Positions 42,840 to 51,067 of a DNA stretch of 64,000 nucleotides are shown piece after piece. The position numbers were made by a program, and so were the translations under genes. The notes below the pieces were generated by a model. It did no database searches. It was not told the DNA's origin and saw only the letters and a program-made list of their open reading frames with translations. Within the stretch, counting starts at the first letter, position 1; every line of letters begins with the position of its first letter. Source of the DNA: Syngnathus acus (Eukaryota; Chordata; Actinopteri; Syngnathiformes; Syngnathidae); assembly GCF_901709675.1 (NCBI RefSeq), contig NC_051105.1, forward strand, positions 14,830,604-14,894,603, in the 5' to 3' direction.

Positions 42840-43569
42840 CGCGAAGCTACAACACACTGCTTCACTGCTAAAACCAACTAGCGCGTCCCCTGCCCTCTCT
42901 TCGGTGGAAGAGGTCGATGATATTAAAAAAGCGTTGGACGTCCTCAGTGAAGAAGTCTCTGCTGTCAGGCTGCAGCAGAAAGGCATCCTTAAGGTGGTCG
43001 AGGAGGTTAAAGCTCTCCGCATCCAGAATGAGGAAAAGGATAAGAGAATCACCTTTCTGGAAAGCAGGGTTGCCGACCTGGAGCAGTACACCAGAATCAA
43101 CGACGTTATCATCTCCGGACTCAACATCAAAGCCCGGTCTTACGCCCGGGCGTTGGCTGCAGGCGAGGGAGGTGAGCCCGATGAACTGGATGTTAGCTCC
43201 ACGGAGCAACAGGTGGCTACCTTCTTGCAGTCCAAGGGGATACAGCTGGACTGCGACAACATCGAAGCTTGCCACCTTCTGCCCAAGAGGAGCCCCGGGG
43301 ACAAATCCGCTGTCATCATGCGGTTTGTCAACCGAAAACACAAGATTGCACTATTAAAACAAGGAAGAAAGTTGAGAGGAACCGACGTCTACATCAATGA
43401 GCACCTGACCAAGCGCAACGTTGATATCGCCAAAAAAGCACGCTACCTCAAGAACCAGAAAAAAATTCAACACACCTGGACTACAAACTGTAAAATATTT
43501 ATTAAGCTCAATGGAACAGCAAAAGTGCTGATGATAAGAAGTACCGAGGAGCTTGACAGATACCAATGA
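42840..43569 (+). CDS. LINE ORF1 (LINE-B relative), 5'-truncated but open
   Basis: Open frame to the stop at 43567. The start is unclear: the frame is open from about 42840, and the first ATG-like start is inside at MEEVDD (42904). A coiled coil with heptads (LQQKGILKVVEEVKALRIQN, ITFLESRVADLEQY) precedes DVIISGLNIKARSYARAL and the RRM-like VIMRFVNRKHKIALLKQG, VYINEHLTKRN. It shares this architecture and many residues with the ORF1 at 9401-10117, so both are ORF1 of one LINE group. ORF2 is not present: the sequence runs only about 150 bp further. Confidence 0.75.
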
Positions 43570-43729
43570 TCATCATGCAGGACGGTAAGGTAAACTCTAC
43601 TCACAACCATGACACACACCAAAAGAAGTCAAGCATCTACACTTGAAGACAATAGTAACATATGTAACTCAGAGGATTAGTGAACACGACAAACTGGAAC
43701 TCCAATCATGATCTGATCATTGAAAGGAA

Positions 43730-44206
43730 TCTGCACTGTATCTGTCCAGCTGCACTGCTGCTCAGAGGAAAAAGCTCCAAGGGGTCATCAACACAGCACA
43801 GAAGATCATTGGCTGCCCTCTCCCCACACTGGAAGACCTACACAGAACCCGCTGTCTCAAAAAAACACAGAACATTCTGAAGGACACTTCCCACCCTGGT
43901 CACTCCCTTTTCGAACTGTTGCCATCAGGCAGACGCTACAGATTAATTAGGTCGAGGACTAGCAGATTCGCCAACAGTTTTTATCCTACAGCGGTAGTCA
44001 CATTGAATGCAGCTAAACGTAAATGATTATGTCTGTGTATGTTCTTCTGTGGGTTTTTAGCTTGTTTTTTTTTTTATCTTTTATTCTATTTATTCTATAT
44101 ATTTTTTATAGCATGCGCGGATCTGTTGGCACTTTTTAAATTTCGTTGTACATGTGACAATGACAATAAAGATCTATTCTATTCTATTCTATTCTATTCT
44201 ATTCTA
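43730..44206 (+). mobile_element. 5'-truncated Rex1/CR1-like LINE 3' end with (ATTCT)n tail
   Basis: The coding end is readable on the plus strand (KKLQGVINTAQKIIGCPLPT, SFYPTAVVTLNAAKRK-stop near 44023). Then a T-rich 3' UTR, TGTGACAATGACAATAAAG and ATTCT repeats at 44173-44206. It lies between the ORF1 fragment and the L2-type LINE. Confidence 0.75.
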
Positions 44207-45211
44207 TATGTTTGGTTGAGACCTGGCTAAACAATAACAATGGTGTAGCAACACTGATGGAAGCTTGTCCTCCAAACTACAAGTTCCATCAGTCTGTCAG
44301 GCATGAAAAAAGGGGCGGGGGAATAGCAGCTATTTTCTCTAAACAGTTTGTGGGTAATAACATTGACCTTGGTGAATTCTCATAATTTGAATATCTTGCT
44401 CTTGAACTTAAAACAAAGTTACCAGTACTCATTATCACATTATATCGGCCACCAAAATACTCATCACTATTTCTACAGGAATTCTCAGAGCTGATTTCAC
44501 TTGGAATCACTAACTATGACAGATTAATTCTGAATGGAGACCTAAATATTCATATTAATAAAAAGAACGACTCCAAAGCTATAGAACTAGTAAACCTACT
44601 AAACAGTTCTAATCTTACCCAACACATTAATGAAGCCACTCACCAGCATGGTAACACTTTGGACTTAGTAATAACAACAGGACTAGACATTGATAATGTC
44701 TCTGTATGTGAATTGCCTATCTCTGACCATCACTGTGTATCTTATAATGTAAAGCTAACCTTAACACAGACTAAAAGGGAAATTCTAGTTCAAAAGAGAT
44801 TCCTAGATGAGCAGGCTGAAGCAGAGTTTTCTGATATTATGAGGTCATTTGAGCCATACAACTATGATTGCTCTTTAAATGACATAGTTGAACATTTCAA
44901 TAGTATCTTGTTGTCTGCTCTGAATACTGTTGCACCGCTAAAGGTTATAAGGAAAATTACTGACAGAATCTCCCCATGGTTAAACAATAGCAATGTTAGG
45001 CAAACCAAGAGAGTCTGTCGGGCAGCTGAAAGAAAATGGAGGAAAACTAGACTCATAGTTCATCGTGATATATACAGAGACGCCATGACTGCTTATAATA
45101 AAATAATATGTCTGGCAAGAAAGGATTACTTTTCTAAGATTATTTCAGAGAACACTGGAAACTCTAGAATATTAGTTGTACTAGGTTCATCTTGTTTTTT
45201 CCTTTTCAATT

Positions 45212-45502
45212 ACTTCACTGGTTCTTCTATATCAAACAAATTTCTTAGGTTCATTTACCTGACATGTTTCGGCGGGTTCTTCCGCCTTCATCAGAGTGTC
45301 AGTGATGTGATTGTGACGCGTCTTTATCAGCTGATGGATGAAGGCGTGGCTCACCTGTCAGATTTGACAGATGAGCCACGCCCTCTGCTGTCCGTTCACC
45401 TCTCCAAAATGCTGTTCCAGGTTGTAGAGAGCATGTAGGCTCCCTCGTCCCTGTTGATGGTCCTCGGGCCCCGCTTGCGGATCTCAATGGCCTCCCTGAT
45501 CC
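45212..45502 (-). repeat. Penelope inverted-repeat arm, 3' side
   Basis: Contains the end of the ORF (45502-45396), the strong hairpin GGCGTGGCTCA...TGAGCCACGCC at 45343-45383 and the hammerhead-like core. Reverse complement of 47622-47912. Confidence 0.92.
45261..45294 (-). ncRNA. Hammerhead-ribozyme-like core, sense copy of Penelope
   Basis: Read on the minus strand: CTGATGA (45294-45288), a 5-bp GC stem (GGCGG with CCGCC), GAAA (45270-45267), a palindromic ACATGT stem III and the cleavage triplet GTC (45263-45261). It lies downstream of the ORF stop in the element's sense strand, where Penelope hammerheads are reported. One extra A separates CTGATGA from stem II, and stem III has no loop, so it may need a dimer. 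Confidence 0.65.
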
Positions 45503-47456
45503 AACGCTGATGTTTGTTGTCTTCAGTGCGGATGACTCTGGCCTTTTTCCAGTCCATGATGTGGTTTTCTCTTTTACAGTGGTCGGTGATGGCTGACTTG
45601 TACTGTTCCTGTTCTGCTTGTAGTTTTATTGCTCTTGTTTGTCTTGTTGCTGTCTCCTTCTCGCATTCCTTCTTGTGTTCCGTTTTTCTTGTGATGAAGT
45701 TCCTCCCTGTCTCCCCGATATATGATTTATTGCATGATTTGCATGGAATCTCGTATATGGAATTGCATTTATTTTCCGGATTAACTTTGTCTTTTGGGTG
45801 GACCAGTATCTGACGGAGTGTTGTATGTGGTTTGATAGGCGTGCTTATGTTGTATTTTATCATGGCTCTTTTGATGCGTTCCGTAATGCCTCTTACATAC
45901 GGCAACGTCACTATTCCGCTGGGTTCTTGTTTCCGTGTTTGTTTCTTTCTTTTCTCCTGTGTTTTGTATTTTTTGTTTTTTACCTGTTCTGCACCTTTGG
46001 TTATTGCCCATTGTGGATACTGACATTTTTTGAGTGCGTGTTGTATGTATTTTTCTTCCTGTGTTATGTCTTCCGGATCCGTGATTATTGTTGTGCGTTC
46101 GAATAGTGTTCTGACTACTGACAGTTTGTGTATAGTGGGATGTTCTGATGTCCAGAGGAGGTATTGGTCGGTGTGTGTGGGTTTTCTGTGTACTTTTGTT
46201 TTGATGTCACCGTTGTCTGTGTGGTGTATGTTGATGTCTAAAAAAGCTATGGATCGATCTGTTTCTTCTTCATGAGTGAATTTGATGTTACCGGTGGTGT
46301 CTATGGTATTGAGATGGTCTGTGAGGTGTTGTGTATGTCCTGTTTTTGTTTTTTCCAGAATGTCGTCAACGTAACGTTTCCATAGCGTGGGTTTGTATGT
46401 GTCCAGGGCTGTTAAGAGTGCCTTCTGTTCTAAATCTTCCATAAAGAAATTACACATGATGGCAGAAAGAGGGTCTCCCATGGGGAATCCCTCTTTTTGC
46501 CTGTATATTGTGTTTCTGTATTGAAAGTATGTGGAGGTGGCTATGAAATGAAGTAATTGGGTGATGTCTTGTGCTGTTAGATTTGTGCGTTTCTTGAGTG
46601 TCCTGTCTGCTGATAGTCTGTCATGTACTATGTGTATAGTGGGCTGTGTGGGCGTTTTTGTGAAGAGTGAAATGACGTCGTGTGATATGAGCATTTCATC
46701 TTTCTGTACTTTTATGTGTGTGAGTTCTGTAGCTAGTTGTTTTGAGTTTTTGCAGTGTTGATCCGTGTGTCCTAGTAGTGGTTTTATTATTTCTGTGAGT
46801 GCTTTTGAAAGGTTGTATGTGACTGACCCTATGCTGTCTACAATGGGGCGGAGAGGTGTACCTGGTTTATGGATTTTTGGTGTGCCATAAATTCTGGGGA
46901 TGATGTTTGCTGTGGGTATTAGGTGATTGTATGCCTGTTTGTCTATTTTATTTTCCATGAGTAGTGGTTTGAGTAATGCTTTGAGTTTATTTTTCTTGTC
47001 TTCTGTTGGGTCTTTTTTTATTACTTCGTAGGTATCGTTCTGTAGTAACTGTTGCATTGATTCTTCGTAAGTGTCCGTGTCCATAATCACTGTTGTTCTG
47101 CCTTTGTCTGCCGGGAGGATTGTAATGTCTTTATTTTTTGCTAGTGTGATCATTGCGTTTGTTTCCTGTTTTGTAATATTGCTGGGTGGTGATTTAGCCG
47201 TTTTTAATATACCTGCAACTTCATTGCGTAGTGCTGCTTTTTGTCCTGGGTTATGTATTCTTTCGCATGCTAACTCCGTGGCTAAAATGAAATCATCGTA
47301 AGGTATGTTTTTGGGTGTGATCGCGTAGTTGAGTCCTTTTGCTAATATGCTGCGTTCTGCCTGGGTGAGATCGTGGCGTGACATGTTGTGAATCCATTTT
47401 TCGTTGATGTGTGTGTGGTCCGGTTGTGCCTTCTTTTGTGCAATGAGTCTGTCCAA
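45396..47456 (-). CDS. Penelope reverse transcriptase with GIY-YIG endonuclease, 686 aa, intact
   Basis: RT of the Penelope class, related to telomerase RT, which primes at DNA ends made by its own endonuclease. Blocks: ILPADKGRTTVIM (113-125), PRIYGTPKIHKPGTPLRPIV (187-206), ISHDVISLFTKTP (257-269, catalytic D260), GFPMGDPLSAIMC (323-335), RYVDDI (361-366, catalytic DD) and FLDINIHH. The linker is basic (500-520). The GIY-YIG part starts at SIYEI (566), with a Cys cluster C564/C572/C575, YIGETGR (579-585) and KTEHKKECEK. The start Met at 47456 is the first in the frame, but the frame is open about 55 codons further to the repeat arm. No lesion seen. Confidence 0.92.
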   Translation of the reverse strand: MDRLIAQKKAQPDHTHINEKWIHNMSRHDLTQAERSILAKGLNYAITPKNIPYDDFILATELACERIHNPGQKAALRNEVAGILKTAKSPPSNITKQETNAMITLAKNKDITILPADKGRTTVIMDTDTYEESMQQLLQNDTYEVIKKDPTEDKKNKLKALLKPLLMENKIDKQAYNHLIPTANIIPRIYGTPKIHKPGTPLRPIVDSIGSVTYNLSKALTEIIKPLLGHTDQHCKNSKQLATELTHIKVQKDEMLISHDVISLFTKTPTQPTIHIVHDRLSADRTLKKRTNLTAQDITQLLHFIATSTYFQYRNTIYRQKEGFPMGDPLSAIMCNFFMEDLEQKALLTALDTYKPTLWKRYVDDILEKTKTGHTQHLTDHLNTIDTTGNIKFTHEEETDRSIAFLDINIHHTDNGDIKTKVHRKPTHTDQYLLWTSEHPTIHKLSVVRTLFERTTIITDPEDITQEEKYIQHALKKCQYPQWAITKGAEQVKNKKYKTQEKRKKQTRKQEPSGIVTLPYVRGITERIKRAMIKYNISTPIKPHTTLRQILVHPKDKVNPENKCNSIYEIPCKSCNKSYIGETGRNFITRKTEHKKECEKETATRQTRAIKLQAEQEQYKSAITDHCKRENHIMDWKKARVIRTEDNKHQRWIREAIEIRKRGPRTINRDEGAYMLSTTWNSILER

Positions 47457-47621
47457 TTTCCCGATGTGTCGGTTTTTTGTGGCGGCAAATTCCTGTTCGT
47501 GTATTTTATCTAAATGTTCGTGTAGTGTTGTTTCCGTGTCATTGTCCAGGGCATACCGGTGTTTGAATTGTTCCGTCCGTCGCTGTAGTTCATCGTTGAT
47601 GTTGTTGAGTTTGTTGTTTGT

Positions 47622-47912
47622 GGATCAGGGAGGCCATTGAGATCCGCAAGCGGGGCCCGAGGACCATCAACAGGGACGAGGGAGCCTACATGCTCTCTAC
47701 AACCTGGAACAGCATTTTGGAGAGGTGAACGGACAGCAGAGGGCGTGGCTCATCTGTCAAATCTGACAGGTGAGCCACGCCTTCATCCATCAGCTGATAA
47801 AGACGCGTCACAATCACATCACTGACACTCTGATGAAGGCGGAAGAACCCGCCGAAACATGTCAGGTAAATGAACCTAAGAAATTTGTTTGATATAGAAG
47901 AACCAGTGAAGT
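47622..47912 (+). repeat. Penelope inverted-repeat arm, 5' side
   Basis: Exact inverted copy of 45212-45502 as far as read. It gives a 62-codon open frame on the plus strand that merely mirrors the other arm. Confidence 0.92.
47830..47863 (+). ncRNA. Hammerhead-ribozyme-like core, inverted copy
   Basis: CTGATGA 47830-47836, stem II 47838-47842 with 47849-47853, GAAA 47854-47857, GTC 47861-47863. Same as 45294-45261 but on the plus strand, so it would act on antisense transcripts or on L2-LINE read-through RNA. Confidence 0.6.
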
Positions 47913-48471
47913 AACTCTAGAATATTATTCTCCACTATTGATCAACTACTCAACATTGCCCCCACACCCCCACAGTTCTCTGCATCAAAATGTGAAGAAC
48001 TCGCATTATTCTTCACTAGTAAAATAACTTCAATCAGAGCCAGTATTGTTGCTGATATAAACATAGATGATCTCAGTAAATCCTATAAAAATTGTGTAAC
48101 CATGGGAAAATTCACCAGTATTACATTGAATGAGCTTTGCAAGACTGTCACTGAGTGTAACTCCTCCACTTCAAGTATTGACCCTGTACCGACAGCATTC
48201 TTTAAGCGGGTATTCAACAGTGTGTCAAGTCATGTCCTGAACATTATAAACACATCTCTTCAAACAGGCATCTTCCCAGATGCCTTTAAAACAGCTGTGG
48301 TAAAACCCTTACTAAAGTAGCCCAACCTAGATGGAAATGTACTGACCAGCTATAGGCCGATATCCAACCTTCCTTTTATTAGCAAGATACTTGAAAAGAT
48401 AGTTTCAGTGCAAATAAATTCGTTTCTGAAAGAAAACAATATCCTGGAGGAATTTCAGTCAGGCTTTAGAA

Positions 48472-48735
48472 CAGGGGTGGCCAACCCGCGGCTCGCGAGC
48501 CGCATGCGGCTCTTTGCCGGGTTTCATGCGGCTCCTTTACGTTCGCTTCGCTTCGGGGGGGGGGGGTAATGGGACGTCAAACGCTGTGTGTTCGCTTCGG
48601 GGGGGGGGGGGGGGGGGGACGGGTAATGGGACGTTAAACGCTGCGTATTCGCTTCGCTTCGGGGGGGGATGTGGCTCTTTGCGGTACACAGGAAAAAAAT
48701 TTGGCTCTTAGTCTCTGACTGGTTGGCCACCCCTG
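48472..48735 (+). mobile_element. hAT miniature element, GGCTCTT family, in RT motif
   Basis: CAGGGGTGGCCAACC at 48472, complement ending 48735; CTTTAGAA at 48464-48471 and 48736-48743. Centre has long G runs (48556-48570, 48599-48619) and repeated TTCGCTTCG. The insertion splits the L2 QSGFR motif. Other copy at 2541-2811. Confidence 0.92.
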
Positions 48736-49261
48736 CTTTAGAACATACCACAGGTCTGAAACTGCTCTTACTAAAATAATCAGCGACCTCAGACTAAACT
48801 CTGATGAAAACAAGGTGTCGATTCTTATCCTCTTAGACCAGGGGTGGGCAAACTTTTTGACTTGCGGGCCGAATTGGGTTCTAAATTTTGACCGGGGGGC
48901 CGAACCAGGAGCAGATGGATGTAGCGTTTGTGTGAAGTAATATAAATGACATGTAAAGGTCATTGCATAAAAGGTTTTTACTTTTAGTAGATACTAAAGC
49001 ATGGATATTAAAAAAAGCTTTTTGAAAACAAATGCATTTATTAACAGCATTAAAAAAATATTTCACCCAAAAACTACTATCAATGATTCTTATTAAATAC
49101 GACACTGTTATGATGAATAACATTTTCCATCACTTCAGCGCCTGCAGGTCAGATTTATGAAATATGTTTATCTAATGAGGCGAAATCACATCCAACGGCA
49201 AACATTCTGACCAAATACATCATCTTGAAGAATCAGTGAAAGAATACATCTAAATAAAGTA

Positions 49262-50360
49262 CCGTTTTTTTCCATGTATAATGCGCAAAATTTAACTAAT
49301 TTATTGTCCTAAAATCTGGGGTGCGCATTATACACGTCAGCTATATAAAGAGCGAGAATTCAGTTCTCTACCTAAATGCGTATTACAGGTAATATTTTAT
49401 TTCACAACACTTTGCCTTGTTCCTTTCTTCTCTGCTGGTCACTTCAAACACGCTCCATACGAACACAATGCTCTCGTATCAGACGCTTGCTCGATCACCT
49501 GCTCGTTTGCTGTCACAATGTACCCTACACAAATCCGAAACATTTGTTGCGGCTCCGAGTCACGACGAGGGGCAAGTTTTGGTTTTCAAGGGTGTTTTTA
49601 TTCCTCTTCAACTTCTCTCCCATACAGAGCCGCCTTTTTCACATGTCCGCACGTCACTTTCCTCTCTTTTCATTTTAACCTAACTGATCGCGGTGGTGCC
49701 TTTATGGGCAGTCGGAGAAATCAACGCCAACAAAAAGAATACATCCAGCCTAGTTAAGAAATCACCAGAAAGATCACCATGACAATTGTGAATAATAAAT
49801 AAATAATTATTATATATATTATATATTATTATTATAATAATAAATAATTGTGATAAATAACTGGAACATCACTCAAATATTGGTGATCCCGTTGAGAGTC
49901 TCACATATTTCTTCGCTATCGAGTTTGCTACTGCATGCGCAGTGATACTGACCGGCAGAATAACATCCGGTTGTTCCCAAAGATGATCTTTTTTCTGAAA
50001 TAATTTTACGTTTACGGACTTAAGAAACCCGGCCGGGTCATACCAAAGACTATAAAAATGGGACCCATTGCCTCCCTGCTTGGCACTCAGCATTAAGGGT
50101 TAGAATTGGGGGGTTAGATCACCAAATGATTCCCGAGCGCGGCGCCGCTGCTGCTCACTGCTCCCCTCTCCCCCAGGGGATGGATCAAAATCACACGGGG
50201 ATGGGTCAAATGCAGAGGACAAATTTCACCACACCCAGATGCGTGTGTGACGATCATTGGGTGCGTATTATACATGGGTACAGGCTTTTTTCCAGCATCA
50301 ACATGCCATTTTTAGGGTGCGTATTATACATGGGGGCGCATTATACATGGAAAAAAACGG
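49262..50360. mobile_element. MITE B2 (CCGTTTTTTTCCATG ends) with SINE part
   Basis: Ends as in B1, TA at 49260-49261 and 50361-50362. It has an extra segment 49335-49680 not seen in B1 (where a T run stands) and the same SINE junction. Confidence 0.9.
50024..50260 (+). mobile_element. SINE body captured in MITE B2
   Basis: AAACCCGGCCGGGTCATACC to GACGATCATTGGG. The upstream flank TTTACGGACTTAAG is shared with B1, so one capture event preceded both insertions. Confidence 0.85.
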
Positions 50361-50408
50361 TAATAAAGAAATCAATAGTATTGTTGGTTTCCCTTTTTTG
50401 CTAGTGCA

Positions 50409-50606
50409 TCATAGTCTGGAGTAATTTGTTGTGGTAATTCTTAGGATAGAGCCGAGGTGTCGGTCCGTTAACCTAGATCTGTGACGGGCTTTGTTGATGT
50501 TCATGTGGCTGAACGTCTTCTCACACACGTGGGTCGAGCCAAATTGTCCACTCTTTTTTAACATTCGGCACTCAGTGTCCACCTTTCTTTTCTTCGGGCC
50601 ACTCAT
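50409..50606 (-). pseudogene. hAT transposase deletion product, 65 codons
   Basis: Begins MSGPKKRKVDTECR like the start of ZBED5/SCAND3-type transposases and then passes straight into the C-terminal dimerisation end (VCEKTFSHMNINKARHRSRL, TDRHLGSILR). The BED finger and all catalytic residues are missing. The frame is open with its own Met and stop. I treat it as an internal-deletion relic, not a gene. Confidence 0.75.
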
Positions 50607-51067
50607 TTTAATGGAATGATTCCAGGGGAAGGTTTGTGGGTGGCATTAGCGTAAAACTGTATCTGAAAACTCAGCGCGCGAATTACGAGAATATTGACGT
50701 CACAGCCTACACTCGAAATTCGGCACTGATAGATGAAATTACTACGTACTACTGAGTACGCACACGCACTTGTGAGTGTGCACCAAGCTTTCTGACACAG
50801 CTCCCGGGAGTAAATGCGCGGGCGGGCGCTTCCCCATCTACTGGGGAAACATAGTAATTGCAGGGAAAATGACCCAAAAAAAAATTAATAATACAATTTA
50901 TTCAGGTTCGGCGGGCCGTAGTTTGCCCATGTCTGTCTTAGACCTAAGTGCAGCGTTTGATACCATTGAGCATGATATCCTAATCAATCGTCTTGAAAGG
51001 TTAGTCGGTCTTTCGGACTGTGTGTTAAACTGGTTCAGAACATATATCAAAGGGAGAAAGTTCTATG

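Larger units (their letters stand above)
45175..47912 (-). mobile_element. Penelope-like element, young insertion with terminal inverted repeat
   Basis: The 15-bp duplication AACTCTAGAATATTA at 45160-45174 and 47913-47927 exactly interrupts the L2 frame. 2738 bp. The 291-bp arms at 45212-45502 and 47622-47912 are inverted copies with no difference seen by eye; the left arm includes the last ~35 codons of the ORF. A 37-bp extra (45175-45211) lies outside the left arm. Inverted or tandem copies of the 3' end are a known feature of Penelope insertions. ORF intact. Confidence 0.92.
48839..50935 (-). mobile_element. ZBED5-like hAT deletion derivative
   Basis: CAGGGGTGGGCAAACTTTTT at 48839 and complement of CAGACATGGGCAAACTACGG ending 50935. 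TCTTAGAC is duplicated at 48831-48838 and 50936-50943. Own sequence is about 1 kb once MITE B2 is removed. It retains both ends of the transposase gene joined by a deletion (50409-50606). Its 5' part (50735-50840) reappears at 18885-19015. Confidence 0.88.

Noticed and set aside
47637-47825. 62-codon open frame identical to one at 45299-45487
   Set aside because: Mirror image created by the Penelope inverted repeat, not a gene.
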